Shown in pieces: positions 8,265 to 17,365 of a stretch of DNA of 64,000 nucleotides; positions within the stretch are counted from its first letter, which is position 1, and every line of letters begins with the position of its first letter. The stretch is from Antarctobacter heliothermus (GTDB taxonomy: Bacteria; Pseudomonadota; Alphaproteobacteria; Rhodobacterales; Rhodobacteraceae). The position numbers and the translations under genes were made by a program. Under the pieces are notes generated by a model. It searched no databases. It had not been told where the DNA came from and was given only the letters and a program-made list of their open reading frames with translations. The stretch is taken from contig NZ_FZON01000006.1 of NCBI RefSeq assembly GCF_900188425.1, positions 62,001-126,000 of the forward strand. Reading direction: 5' to 3'.

Positions 8265-9203
8265 ATGCGCCCCATCCTTTGCCTGAGTTTCTGCCTGGCC
8301 CTGCTTGCGGCCCCGCTGGCTGCCGAAGAGATCCAGATCACCCGGCCCGACGTTCTGCTACAGGGGACATACCTGACGCCCCAGTCTGCGGAGGCTGTTG
8401 CCCTGATCCTGCCCGGATCGGGGCCGACGGATCGGCACGGCAATTCTGCGCAGGGGCTGTCGACCGATGCCTACCGCCTGCTCGCCAAGGCGCTGGAGCC
8501 GCAGGGCATCGCCACCATCCGCGCCGACAAGCGCGGCATCGGGCAAAGCACCGGCGATGCCAATGCCGTGACGCTTGCGCTGTATGCACAGGACGCGGCC
8601 CCTTGGATCGACCTTGCCAAGGAGCGCAGCGGCTTGGCCTGCATCTGGCTGATCGGCCATTCCGAAGGCGGGCTGGTCGCATTGGAGCTGGCGCAAGTCC
8701 GCGATGACATCTGCGGCCTGATCCTGCTGGCCGCACCGGGCCGCCCGGTCAGTCAGATCCTGCTGGAACAACTGCGCGGTGTGCCCGCATTGGCGCCTCA
8801 TCAACAGGCGCTGGAAAAAGCGATGGTCTCACTGATTGCCGGAACACCCGTCCCGCCCGACGCCCTGCCCGGCCCGCTGATCAACGTCTTTGCGCCGCTG
8901 GTTCAGCCCTTTCTGATGGATCTCTTTGCCGTCGCTCCTGCGGAGCAGGCCCGCGACATCGACCTGCCCGTGCTGGTCGTACAAGGCACCGCCGACCTTC
9001 AAATCACCGAAGGTGATGCCCGCGCCCTTGCCGACGCCTTTCCACTTGGGACGCTTTATTTGGTCGACCGCATGACGCACACACTCAAGAGCACCAAGGA
9101 CGACACCCGGCAGGCCAATCTTGTCACCTATTCCGACCCGGCGCTGCCGCTGGCCCCCGGGTTGGCAGAAAAGATCGGCGCATTCATCCTTGGCCAGCGA
9201 TGA
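8265..9203 (+). CDS. secreted alpha/beta hydrolase
   Basis: 312 residues. A signal peptide ends near AAPLAAEE (residue 19 or so). The body is an alpha/beta hydrolase with the oxyanion segment LILPGSGPTD, the nucleophile elbow GHSEGG near residue 130, an acid in VVQGTADLQI and a likely catalytic His in MTHTLK. A periplasmic esterase or peptidase-like role is probable and the substrate cannot be told. Its stop overlaps the start of the ArsR regulator gene (ATGA), so the pair is coupled. Confidence 0.83.
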   Translation: MRPILCLSFCLALLAAPLAAEEIQITRPDVLLQGTYLTPQSAEAVALILPGSGPTDRHGNSAQGLSTDAYRLLAKALEPQGIATIRADKRGIGQSTGDANAVTLALYAQDAAPWIDLAKERSGLACIWLIGHSEGGLVALELAQVRDDICGLILLAAPGRPVSQILLEQLRGVPALAPHQQALEKAMVSLIAGTPVPPDALPGPLINVFAPLVQPFLMDLFAVAPAEQARDIDLPVLVVQGTADLQITEGDARALADAFPLGTLYLVDRMTHTLKSTKDDTRQANLVTYSDPALPLAPGLAEKIGAFILGQR

Positions 9204-9556
9204 ACGATCCGCTGGACACCGTCTTTGCCGCGCTTGCGGACCCCACCCGCCGCCGCATCCTTGCAATGCTGCTGGAGGATGACATGGCCGTGACGGACGT
9301 GGCCCACCCGTTCGAGATGTCGCTTGCCGCGATTTCCAAACATCTGACCGTGCTCACAAACGCCCACCTGATCAGCCAGGAAAAGCGCGGCCGGGTAAAG
9401 TGGTGCAAGCTGGAACCGGACGCCCTGCGCGCGGCCTCTGTCTGGATGCAGGGCTTTGGCCAGTTTGAACCGGTGAACCTTGACGCCTTTGAACGGTTTC
9501 TGGAACAGGAACTGCCCACTCTGGTCGAGCCACCAGAGCAACCACCAGAGGCCTGA
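9200..9556 (+). CDS. ArsR-family winged-helix regulator
   Basis: 118 residues. The N-terminal helix-turn-helix reads LADPTRRRILAMLL followed by the recognition region SLAAISKHLTVL, typical of the SdpR/ArsR branch. Only one Cys (in VKWCKLEP) is present, so it lacks the two-cysteine sensor of SqrR/BigR and metal sites are not evident. It is cotranscribed with the hydrolase. Its stop abuts the stop of the convergent gene inside a TGATCA palindrome at 9554-9559. Confidence 0.87.
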   Translation: MNDPLDTVFAALADPTRRRILAMLLEDDMAVTDVAHPFEMSLAAISKHLTVLTNAHLISQEKRGRVKWCKLEPDALRAASVWMQGFGQFEPVNLDAFERFLEQELPTLVEPPEQPPEA

Positions 9557-11050
9557 TCACGCCAGCCCGCCGACCGCCAAGGCATCCAGCAGCCGCGCCC
9601 GCTCTGCTGCCACCGGATAGGGAAACATCCGCGCCGCATGGGCCAGCGAATATTTCGGCGCAAACTCCCGGATCTTTGCCACCTCCGCCGTGGCCTCCGC
9701 CGCCAACCCCTGCTCCACCAGCGCCCGCACCAGTTGCACCCGCGCCGGAATGAACCTGTCGACCCGCGCCAGCACGGACCGGAAATGCGCCACCGCCGCG
9801 ACGTGATCCCGCACCAGCACCCGCGCGTGGCCTTTTGCAAACTCCCAACTGGGCGGATGGAAACTGTCCAGCGCAAAGGCGCGTTCCAACAGCGCCTCTG
9901 CCTGTTCCGGGCGCGCCAGCCGGTTCAGCGTCTCGCCATAGGCAAGGCACACCTCGGCATTGGCCGGGTCCAGCCGCAGCGCCTCTTCAAGGCTGGCAAT
10001 GCAGTCGTCCACCCGCCCCAGATAGCCCAGCACCCAGCCCAGCCGCGCATGGCCCAGACTGTCCTGCGCATCAAGCGCGATGGCCGCGCGCGCCAGCGCC
10101 TCGGCCCGCGCCAGTGTCGGATCGGCCCCCGGCATTCCGAAAACATGCAAGGTACACCGGCAATAGGCTTGCTGCGCCAAGGCGGCTGCAAATTCGGGGT
10201 CCAGCCGCGCCGCCGCTTCGAAATGCGCCAGCGCCTCGGCAAAGGCCTGCGGGGCGTAGCGAAAATAGGCATAGCGCCCCTGCAAGTAACGGTCATAGGC
10301 GCCCGCGTGCCGGGTTCCGGCCCGGCGCGGTTCGGGCGCGGCCCCCGGTGCCAGAACCTCTGCCACGCGCAGGCCGATGCGGTCCTGCGCCGCCAGCAGG
10401 GTCTCGGCCGTCACGTCAAAACGTTCCGCCCAGACCTGCCGGTCGCCGCCCGCGTCCAGAATGGCAACGGTGATCCGCATCGTGGCCCCCATCCGGCGCA
10501 GGCTGCCCTCGACCAGATGGCTCACCGGCAGCGTCTCTGGCGGGGGTTTCCCGCCCAGCGCGCGGCTGGTGTTATAGGACAGCACCGTCAGTGACGGATG
10601 TCGTGACAGATCGGTGATCAGGTCCTCGGTCAGCCCGTCCACCAGATAGGCATCCTCTGCTGCGCTCTCCGGACAGCGGAACGGGCGTACCAGAACGGCG
10701 GGTATGGCGGTCTCTGGCGCCGTGTCGCGGGTCAGTTCCGCGACAAAGCGAAAGCCGCGGGAATGCACCGTCCGGATAATCTGCCGTTCGGAATCGTCCA
10801 GCACGGCGCGCAGGGCCTTGACCGCCGCAGAGATCGCCCAGTCGCTGACCGCGCGTCCCTGCCACAGGTCCTGCTCCAGATCGGCGCGCGTCACCACCCG
10901 GTCGCGGTTCTCGATCAGCACCCGCAACAGCCGCAGGCTTTGCGGTTCCGCCTTGACCGGCACACCGTCCCGGCACAGTTCGAACCGCGCCGCGTCAAAG
11001 ACGAAGCCCGCAAAGCGCCAGACCGGCGGTTTGTTGGTGGTGGCCGCCAT
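9557..11050 (-). CDS. winged-helix transcriptional regulator with TPR domain
   Basis: 497 residues. The N-terminal OmpR/CadC-type winged helix (residues 10-105) ends in RTVHSRGFRFV. It is followed by a TolB-like segment (about 115-230, VRPFRCP and DGLTEDLITDLSRHPSL) and then TPR-type helical repeats to the end. No membrane helix or kinase site is seen, so it is probably a cytoplasmic regulator that senses through the repeats. It is divergent from the DUF302 gene with a 113-base gap, which may be its target promoter. Confidence 0.83.
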   Translation of the reverse strand: MAATTNKPPVWRFAGFVFDAARFELCRDGVPVKAEPQSLRLLRVLIENRDRVVTRADLEQDLWQGRAVSDWAISAAVKALRAVLDDSERQIIRTVHSRGFRFVAELTRDTAPETAIPAVLVRPFRCPESAAEDAYLVDGLTEDLITDLSRHPSLTVLSYNTSRALGGKPPPETLPVSHLVEGSLRRMGATMRITVAILDAGGDRQVWAERFDVTAETLLAAQDRIGLRVAEVLAPGAAPEPRRAGTRHAGAYDRYLQGRYAYFRYAPQAFAEALAHFEAAARLDPEFAAALAQQAYCRCTLHVFGMPGADPTLARAEALARAAIALDAQDSLGHARLGWVLGYLGRVDDCIASLEEALRLDPANAEVCLAYGETLNRLARPEQAEALLERAFALDSFHPPSWEFAKGHARVLVRDHVAAVAHFRSVLARVDRFIPARVQLVRALVEQGLAAEATAEVAKIREFAPKYSLAHAARMFPYPVAAERARLLDALAVGGLA

Positions 11051-11163
11051 CTCCTCTCGAAATCCTCCAGAAAACCCCCGGGCCTCCCCTTGTCCCAGTC
11101 AAGCACCCCGGCGGCGCGAAGGATAGCCTGCAAGGGCCAACATCACAAAAAGGGAGACCCACA

Positions 11164-11616
11164 ATGAACCCGCTCAGACCCCTCGCCGTCGCCACGTTCC
11201 TGATCCTGACCGCCGGAGCCGCCATGGCCGACCGCATCAACATCGCCAGCGCCCATGACGTCGACCGGTCCGCCGCGCGCCTGACCAGCGCGGTTCAGGC
11301 CGCCGGGGCGCGGGTCTTTGCCACGGTCGATTTCCGGCAGGGGGCCGCGTCGCAGGGCGAGGATCTGCGCCCGACCACGCTGGTGATCTTCGGCAGCCCA
11401 AAGATCGGCTCCGCCGCGCTTCAGACCGGCCAGACGATGGCGCTGTATCTGCCGCTGCGGGTGCTGTTCTTCGAGGACGCTCAGGGGCAGACATGGGCGC
11501 TTTACGATGATCCGGCAGGGATTGCACCCTCTCACGGGCTGGCCGCCGACGATCCCGCCGTCACGCGGATGCAGGCCGCGCTTGACCGTTTTGTCACCAT
11601 CGCCACGGGCGACTGA
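11164..11616 (+). CDS. secreted DUF302-family protein
   Basis: 150 residues. The signal peptide ends at AGAAMAD near residue 22. The rest matches the DUF302 pattern: paired strands with TTLVIFGSPKIG and LPLRVLFFEDAQGQTWALYDDP. The biochemical function of this family is not known. A ribosome-binding AGGGAG lies just upstream. It is divergent from the winged-helix/TPR regulator. Confidence 0.82.
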   Translation: MNPLRPLAVATFLILTAGAAMADRINIASAHDVDRSAARLTSAVQAAGARVFATVDFRQGAASQGEDLRPTTLVIFGSPKIGSAALQTGQTMALYLPLRVLFFEDAQGQTWALYDDPAGIAPSHGLAADDPAVTRMQAALDRFVTIATGD

Positions 11617-11698
11617 CGCCCCGCCGCACCGGGCGGGACCGGGCCGATCCAGACAGGCGCGGGCCTCCCCGTCCGCGCCCCGTCCTGTCGGCCCATTT

Positions 11699-11770
11699 CC
11701 TAACAGATCGTAAAACCGTCCCTGTAAGCCTTTGATTTATAACAGCCGCAAACCTGTCCACGCGTGGACA
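11699..11770 (+). repeat. 72-bp palindromic repeat element, copy A
   Basis: The element begins CCTAACA (11699-11705), carries TGTAAGCCTTTGATTT in the middle and ends in the perfect 16-bp palindrome TGTCCACGCGTGGACA (11755-11770). The copy at 61873-61944 has the same start, the same core (TGTAA-CC-TTGATTT) and the palindrome at the same distance of 56 bases. It lies between the convergent DUF302 and EamA genes. I do not recognise it. Confidence 0.72.
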
Positions 11771-11792
11771 CCCCGTCAGACCGCACCGCTTT

Positions 11793-12698
11793 TCAGGTCT
11801 TCGACAGCACCACGGGCTTTTCCTCATCCTTCAGCAGCAAGAGCAGCGAAAGCGCCGTCAACGCCACCCCCGGCAGGATCATCGCCGTCGGCACGCCCCG
11901 GCCCAGCGCCAGCTCCCACAGGATCACACAGCTTGGCACGATATAGGTGTAGGCCATGACCTTGGCCGATGGCAGGCGCAGCGCCGCATAGCGCAGGATC
12001 AGAAAGGTCACGCCGGTTGCCGCCAAAGAGACGTAAAGGATGGTCCACCAGACAATTGCCGGCAACGCCGCCCAGTCCATCGCGATCAGCGCAGGCCCCG
12101 CCCAGATACACAGGATCACCGACCCCGCCGTCAGGATTCCCGCGTTAAAGGCCACGCCCGATTCCCCCCGGCTGAGCCGCCGCAACATCGGGGCATATAG
12201 CGCGTGCGCCACACAGCCCCAGAAATAGATCGCCTCACCGCGTCCGACCTCAAACCGCGACAGCGCGGCAAGGTCGGCGTCAAAAATCACCCAAAGTGCA
12301 CCAACGCCCCCCACAACAATCGCCAGCGCCATGCGCGGGGTCGTGATCTGGCGCACCACGAAATAGCCGAAAACCGCCGTCAGCGCCGGGTTCAGGGTAA
12401 AGACCGCCGCCATGCTGACGGGCTCTGCCGTCTTCAAACCCTCGAACATGGTCACGAAATAGACGGCAAACAGTCCCGCCAAAACGAAATACCGCCACGG
12501 TGCGGCAAACACCGCCCGGTCCACCTTGCCCGTGGCCACCGCCACCGCCCAGAGCACCGTCCCGGCAATGACAAAGCGGATCGCGTTCAGGGCAGCCGGG
12601 TCGATATGCGGCGCGGCCAGCGCGCCCAACGAAAAAGACCCCGACACCAGCATGGCAAAGCCCAGCATCGCAAGGTGCCCGCGTCCCGCCTCTGTCAT
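11793..12698 (-). CDS. EamA/DMT-family exporter
   Basis: 301 residues with ten hydrophobic helices arranged as two EamA repeats. The first repeat starts GHLAMLGFAMLVSGSF and the second begins near the ILTAGSVILCIWAG region. Members export amino acids or other metabolites; the substrate is not readable. The start at 12698 overlaps the stop of the LysR gene (ATGA), so it is coupled to that regulator. Confidence 0.88.
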   Translation of the reverse strand: MTEAGRGHLAMLGFAMLVSGSFSLGALAAPHIDPAALNAIRFVIAGTVLWAVAVATGKVDRAVFAAPWRYFVLAGLFAVYFVTMFEGLKTAEPVSMAAVFTLNPALTAVFGYFVVRQITTPRMALAIVVGGVGALWVIFDADLAALSRFEVGRGEAIYFWGCVAHALYAPMLRRLSRGESGVAFNAGILTAGSVILCIWAGPALIAMDWAALPAIVWWTILYVSLAATGVTFLILRYAALRLPSAKVMAYTYIVPSCVILWELALGRGVPTAMILPGVALTALSLLLLLKDEEKPVVLSKT

Positions 12699-13576
12699 CG
12701 CGCCGACGCCTCGCCACAGAACTCCTTGAGGTGGCTCAGGAACGCCTGCACCTTGGCGGTGCGGTGCAGATCCACATGCGTCACCAGCCAAAGCGGCGCG
12801 GTCCACTCTTCGCGCGGGGGCATGATCTGCACCAGATCCGGGTGCAAGGACGCCTCGCGCGTGCCCAGAAACCCGATACCTGCCCCGTCAATCACCGCCG
12901 TCTCGCTGACGCGCGAGTCGGTGGTGCGGAACACGATCCGGTCATAAGGCACCCTGGCCGTCAGCCAGCGCTGAAACGGCGCGCGGCTGTCGGGATCGTC
13001 ATGGCCGACGAAAAAATGATCCTTCATCGCCGCTTCGTCCTCGGGTATGCCGTGCGCCTCGACGTAGTCGCGGTGCGCATACATCGCGATATCCTGCCGA
13101 GAAAAGGCCTGCACCACGTTGTCGGGCTCCTGCGGGGCGGGCCCCGCGCGCAATGCCACATGGGCCTCGCCGTATTCCAGACGGAACACCCGGTCATCGG
13201 TCAGAAACCGCACGACCACATCCGGATAACGCGCGCGAAACGTCCTCAACGCCGGCACCATGAGCGGCGCAAAAGAGATGAGTGAGGTCACCAGAAGCTC
13301 TCCGGCAACTTCATTGCCGCGCCCCCTGATCCGCCCTTCGAGCTGCTGCAACTGGTCGTCCGTGGTCTGCGCCACCCGCATCAGGTCGGTGCCTGCCTCG
13401 GTCGCGGTATAGCCGCGCGCATGTCGCTGGAACAGTTTGACGCCCATTCGGCCCTCCAGCGCGTCAATATGGCGGATCACCGTTGCATGGTGCACCCCCA
13501 GCACTTCGGCCGCGCCGCTGACGGTCCCCAGCCGCGCCACCTGAAAGGCCGTGCGGATCTCATCCCAATTGTCCAT
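12695..13576 (-). CDS. LysR-family transcriptional regulator
   Basis: 293 residues. The N-terminal helix-turn-helix covers residues 3-60 (FQVARLGTVSGAAEVLGVHHATVIRHIDALE), followed by a substrate-binding domain from about residue 90. The start at 13576 gives MDNWDEIRTAF, the usual N-terminus. It is coupled to the EamA gene downstream and divergent from the azoreductase gene, so it probably controls one or both. Confidence 0.92.
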   Translation of the reverse strand: MDNWDEIRTAFQVARLGTVSGAAEVLGVHHATVIRHIDALEGRMGVKLFQRHARGYTATEAGTDLMRVAQTTDDQLQQLEGRIRGRGNEVAGELLVTSLISFAPLMVPALRTFRARYPDVVVRFLTDDRVFRLEYGEAHVALRAGPAPQEPDNVVQAFSRQDIAMYAHRDYVEAHGIPEDEAAMKDHFFVGHDDPDSRAPFQRWLTARVPYDRIVFRTTDSRVSETAVIDGAGIGFLGTREASLHPDLVQIMPPREEWTAPLWLVTHVDLHRTAKVQAFLSHLKEFCGEASAR

Positions 13577-13633
13577 GTGACATTCCCTTAAATCCGCTGC
13601 GCGAATGCGCACACCACCTGCGCTTTGTCCGCA

Positions 13634-13653
13634 ATTGCGTTCATATTTGCAAT
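13634..13653. promoter_or_regulatory. inverted repeat in the LysR/azoreductase divergent region
   Basis: ATTGC (13634-13638) and GCAAT (13649-13653) flank 10 bases, about midway between the two divergent starts. The position suits a LysR-type operator. The arms are short, so this is tentative. Confidence 0.4.
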
Positions 13654-13701
13654 GGTCAATTGATCACCGTGAAAGACATCTTCCCCGAAAGGATCCGATC
13701 C

Positions 13702-14283
13702 ATGACCCAAACCGTCCTGCGTATAGACGCCTCTGCCCGCACCGAAGGCTCAGTCACCCGTCAACTGGCGGACACCGTGATCTCACGCCTTGACCCGGCG
13801 CAGGTTGTCAGCCGCGACCTGACCACCAGCGTCCCACAGATCGACAGCACCTGGCTGGCGGCAAACTTTACCGCCGCTGACGAGCGCACAGCAGAACAGC
13901 AGGACGCGCTTGCCCTGTCTGACGTCCTGATCGACGAGGTTCGCGCCGCCGACACCATCGTGATTGCCACGCCGATCTACAACTTCGGCGCACCTTCCAG
14001 CCTCAAGGCCTGGTTCGACATGATCGCCCGGGCGGGCATCACGTTCAGATATACCGAAACCGGCCCCGTCGGCCTGCTGGACGGCAATCGCGTGATCCTT
14101 GTCATCGCCTCGGGTGGCACAGAGGTGGACGGCCCCATCGACTTTGCCACCCCCTGGCTGCGGCATGTCCTGGGCTTTGTCGGCATCACCGACGTACAGG
14201 TCGTGCGGTCGGATCGTCTGATGGTCGATGCCGAGGCGTCCAAAGCACGCGCCGACGCGGATCTTCGGAATTTGGCCGCCTGA
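13702..14283 (+). CDS. azoR: FMN-dependent NADH-azoreductase
   Basis: 193 residues of the flavodoxin-like AcpD/AzoR family, which reduces quinones and azo bonds using NADH and FMN. Family motifs seen are VLRIDASAR at the N-terminus, the FMN segment ATPIYNFGAPSSLKAWFD and ASGGTEVDGPIDFATPWL. The start at 13702 is chosen because AAAGGA (13688-13693) precedes it; the frame opens earlier without a binding site. It is divergent from a LysR gene, a common arrangement for quinone-stress genes. Confidence 0.92.
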   Translation: MTQTVLRIDASARTEGSVTRQLADTVISRLDPAQVVSRDLTTSVPQIDSTWLAANFTAADERTAEQQDALALSDVLIDEVRAADTIVIATPIYNFGAPSSLKAWFDMIARAGITFRYTETGPVGLLDGNRVILVIASGGTEVDGPIDFATPWLRHVLGFVGITDVQVVRSDRLMVDAEASKARADADLRNLAA

Positions 14284-14396
14284 CCGCATCAGGTCTGCGC
14301 GCCATCTGGACATCGCGCAGACCGCCCCCTAGTGCGGCCCAAACGACGGGCCAACACGACAGACAGCCGGTCCGGGAAAACGCCGCGTCCGCCCGA

Positions 14397-14840
14397 TCAG
14401 CTCGACGCAAAGCCCCTGGTGGCCTGCCCCAACAGCCCCCGAACCTCAATGTCCACGGGGTCAAGATCCAAAAAGCGCAATGCGGATTCGGGATCGCGGA
14501 ACACGTCCACCGGATACGGTAATTTTGCCTGAACCGCATCGCGGTAAAGCTTGCAAATGCCGTAGTTCACTTTTCCGGGGGCAAAAATCGAGGACCGCGC
14601 GCGCGGGTCACGCGCCTCATGGTACGGCCTTAATCGGTTTGCCAATCGCGCCGTTTCGGCAAAGAAGCCGTCAGGAAAGGTGCAGTCCATGACATCCAGC
14701 AACGTGTGTTGCCCACCATCGAACAACGGATCAGACCGATACCGAAGCAGCGTCTCGACGTTCTGATCCACAGTGATATCGCCCCGGAACAGGACCAGCA
14801 CAATATTCAACTGAGGCAGGACGCGATATGTGGCGGGCAT
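14397..14840 (-). CDS. small soluble protein, function unknown
   Basis: 147 residues when started at Met 14840 (MPATYRVLPQLNIVLVLF); a longer frame reaches 14891. The alternating strand-helix pattern (VLPQLNIVLVLFRGDI, QHTLLDVMDCTF, AFDPES-like C-terminus) resembles the SpoIIAA/STAS-like small proteins common in Rhodobacterales. This is a judgement of pattern only. No catalytic motif is visible. Confidence 0.65.
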   Translation of the reverse strand: MPATYRVLPQLNIVLVLFRGDITVDQNVETLLRYRSDPLFDGGQHTLLDVMDCTFPDGFFAETARLANRLRPYHEARDPRARSSIFAPGKVNYGICKLYRDAVQAKLPYPVDVFRDPESALRFLDLDPVDIEVRGLLGQATRGFASS

Positions 14841-15223
14841 GGTGTAAGATGATCCCTGTGAAATACATCGAATTACTGGCGTCTCTGACACGGTTTTGAC
14901 TGCATCGGCAACTGCGGCATGTGGCCATGTTCTTGTGCCGCAACACTAGCCGCGACATGACTAACAGACCCTTACCCTCCGCAGACTTGACTCGGCGCGT
15001 GCCATCCTCTAATCGACCTGGAACCCCGGAAGCCGCCTTTGTCTTCCGGTCCCATGGGCTATGCCCGGGATCGCCCTCCGTCAGCGCGTTGCGCCCACGG
15101 GGGCGCACCCGCTTGAAAAGAGCCCGCCGGGGCGCTTGTGCATTGTCCATCCGCGATTGAGTCACCGGCCGCACGTCCCTACCTTGCAGGGGCACAGATA
15201 GAAGAGAAGGAGGGCCAGCCCTC
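14841..15223. other. intergenic region upstream of ffh
   Basis: 383 bases between divergent genes. It holds a 7-bp stem TGCGCCC/GGGCGCA (15090-15107) and the ribosome-binding site GAAGGAGGG just before ffh. I looked for the SRP RNA core on both strands and did not see it. No convincing ORF is present. Confidence 0.5.
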
Positions 15224-16732
15224 ATGTTCGAAAATCTCTCGGAACGCCTTGGCGGCGTCTTTGACCGGCTGACCAAACAGGGCGCCCTCTCTGAGGATGA
15301 CGTCCGCACCGCCCTGCGTGAGGTGCGTGTGGCGCTGCTTGAGGCGGACGTGTCGCTGCCCGTGGCGCGCAACTTCATCAAGGCGGTCGAGAAAAAGGCC
15401 ACCGGCGCTGCCGTTACCAAATCCGTCACGCCGGGCCAGCAGGTCGTCAAGATCGTCCATGACGAGCTGATCGCCGTACTGGCTGGCGACGAAGGTGCCG
15501 ACCCCGGCAAGCTGCGCATCGACAACCCGCCCGCGCCGATCCTGATGGTCGGCCTGCAGGGGGGCGGCAAGACAACCACCACCGCCAAACTGGCCAAACG
15601 GTTGAAAGAGCGCGACGGCAAAAAGGTCCTGATGGCCTCGCTGGACGTCAATCGCCCCGCCGCCATGGAACAGCTGCAAATCCTCGGCACCCAGATCGGC
15701 GTCGACACCCTGCCCATCGTCAAGGGTGAGGACCCCATTGCCATCGCCAAACGCGCCAAGACGCAGGCAGGCATGGGCGGCTACGATGTCTACATGTTGG
15801 ACACCGCCGGGCGCCTCTCCATCGACGAAGAACTGATGGCCCAGGTCGCGGCGGTGCGCGATGTCGCCAACCCGCGCGAAACCCTGCTGGTGGTCGATGG
15901 CCTGACCGGTCAGGACGCCGTCCATACGGCGGAGAATTTCGATACCCGCATCGGCATCACCGGCGTCGTGCTGACCCGGATGGACGGCGACGGGAGAGGC
16001 GGTGCCGCCCTGTCGATGCGCGCTATCACCGGCAAGCCGATCAAATACGTCGGCCTTGGCGAAAAGATGGACGCGCTTGAGACGTTCGAGCCAGAGCGTG
16101 TCGCCGGCCGTATCCTTGGCATGGGCGACATCGTGGCCCTTGTGGAAAAGGCGCAACAGACGCTGGAGGCCGAACAGGCCGAGCGCATGATGAAGCGTTT
16201 CCAGAAGGGTCAGTTCAACATGAACGACCTCAAGACCCAACTGGAACAGATGATCAAGATGGGCGGCATGGAGGGCATGATGTCCATGATGCCCGGCATG
16301 GGAAAAATGGCCAAGCAGATGGACGGCGCCGGCATCGACGACAGGATGCTCCGGCAACAGATCGCCCTGATCCAGTCGATGACCAAAAAGGAACGCGCCA
16401 ATCCGCAGATCCTTCAGGCCAGCCGCAAGAAACGCATTGCCAAAGGCTCTGGCATGGATGTGTCCGACCTCAACAAACTGCTGAAAATGCAGCGCCAGAT
16501 GTCCGACATGATGAAAAAGATGGGCAAGGGCGGCATGCTGAAACAGGCCATGAAGGGCATGTTCGGCGGCAAAGGAGGCATGCCCGCCGGCATGGACCCG
16601 TCCCAGATGGACCCAAAGGCGCTGGAGGCGGCCGCCAAACAGATGGGCGCCAAGGGCGGCATTCCCGGCCTGCCCGGCATGGGTGGCGGCGCCCTGCCCC
16701 CCGGCCTCTCCGGTTTTGGCAAGAAAAAGTAA
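15224..16732 (+). CDS. ffh: signal recognition particle protein Ffh
   Basis: 502 residues. GTPase that, with SRP RNA and FtsY, targets membrane and secreted proteins during translation. An N domain is followed by the G domain with P-loop GLQGGGKTTTTAK (about residues 107-119), DTAGR and TRMDGDGRGG. The Met-rich M domain has many MM pairs (from about residue 325), and a Gly/Met/Pro-rich tail ends in GFGKKK. It opens the translation cluster that continues through rpmE. Confidence 0.97.
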   Translation: MFENLSERLGGVFDRLTKQGALSEDDVRTALREVRVALLEADVSLPVARNFIKAVEKKATGAAVTKSVTPGQQVVKIVHDELIAVLAGDEGADPGKLRIDNPPAPILMVGLQGGGKTTTTAKLAKRLKERDGKKVLMASLDVNRPAAMEQLQILGTQIGVDTLPIVKGEDPIAIAKRAKTQAGMGGYDVYMLDTAGRLSIDEELMAQVAAVRDVANPRETLLVVDGLTGQDAVHTAENFDTRIGITGVVLTRMDGDGRGGAALSMRAITGKPIKYVGLGEKMDALETFEPERVAGRILGMGDIVALVEKAQQTLEAEQAERMMKRFQKGQFNMNDLKTQLEQMIKMGGMEGMMSMMPGMGKMAKQMDGAGIDDRMLRQQIALIQSMTKKERANPQILQASRKKRIAKGSGMDVSDLNKLLKMQRQMSDMMKKMGKGGMLKQAMKGMFGGKGGMPAGMDPSQMDPKALEAAAKQMGAKGGIPGLPGMGGGALPPGLSGFGKKK

Positions 16733-16828
16733 CAGGAAAGGACCCGACCCTGCGCTTCTTCTTTGCGGCAAATACCCCCGCCGGAGGCATCCGCCCCCAC
16801 CAATAGCGCCAAGGCCCGACACGACACC

Positions 16829-17365
16829 ATGCCCGCCCCGACCCTGCATACCCCGCGCCTGACGCTGCGCCCGCATGTCCTTGGTGACATGGATCCGTTC
16901 TGGGACTTTCACCAGAGCGATCAGGCGGGCTATGTCGGACGTCCGAAAACCCGGACGCATCAGTGGTACGGTCTGGCCTCCGAGGTCGGCAGCTGGGATC
17001 TGATGGGCCATGGCGGATGGGGCGTCGATCTGCACGATGGCCGTTTCATCGGACAGGTCGCCATCACGCAGCCACCGCATTTCCCCGAACGCGAAATCGG
17101 CTGGATCTTCTTCAACGGCTATGAAGGCAAGGGCTATGCCACCGAGGCCGCAACCGCTGCGTTGCTCTGGGCATGGTCCGATCTGGGGGCCGACACGTTG
17201 GTCAGCTACATCCACCCGGACAACGCGCGCTCTATCGCCCTGGCGACCCGGCTGGGTGCGCAACATGATCCCGACGCGCCCTTGCCCACAGGCGAAACTA
17301 CCGGGGAAACACTGGTCTACCGGCACAGCCCCGACACTGACGGCAACCCGGAGGCGTACGCATGA
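16829..17365 (+). CDS. GNAT acetyltransferase, first of five in tandem
   Basis: 178 residues of the RimJ/RimL-type GNAT fold. The N-terminal TPRLTLRPHVLGDMDPFW and the acetyl-CoA loop region EGKGYATEAATAALLWAW (about residues 100-117) are clear, and the segment SYIHPDNARSIALATRLGA follows. The start at 16829 is the Met directly before this motif. Its stop overlaps the next gene by four bases. The acceptor (protein N-terminus, amino acid or other) cannot be told from sequence. Confidence 0.88.
   Translation: MPAPTLHTPRLTLRPHVLGDMDPFWDFHQSDQAGYVGRPKTRTHQWYGLASEVGSWDLMGHGGWGVDLHDGRFIGQVAITQPPHFPEREIGWIFFNGYEGKGYATEAATAALLWAWSDLGADTLVSYIHPDNARSIALATRLGAQHDPDAPLPTGETTGETLVYRHSPDTDGNPEAYA

Noticed and set aside
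9200-9556. ArsR-family gene as the SqrR/BigR regulator of the ATTC-N8-GAAT sites
   Set aside because: It has one Cys only. SqrR and BigR sense persulfide through two conserved Cys residues, so the regulator must lie elsewhere.
14841-15223. SRP RNA gene next to ffh
   Set aside because: The conserved SRP core with its tetraloop was not seen on either strand; the visible stem is short and GC-rich only.
15179-17326. Long minus-strand open frame (715 codons) over ffh and the first GNAT gene
   Set aside because: It is antisense to firmly identified genes, is rich in His, Gly and Gln as expected for a high-GC shadow frame, and shows no family motif.
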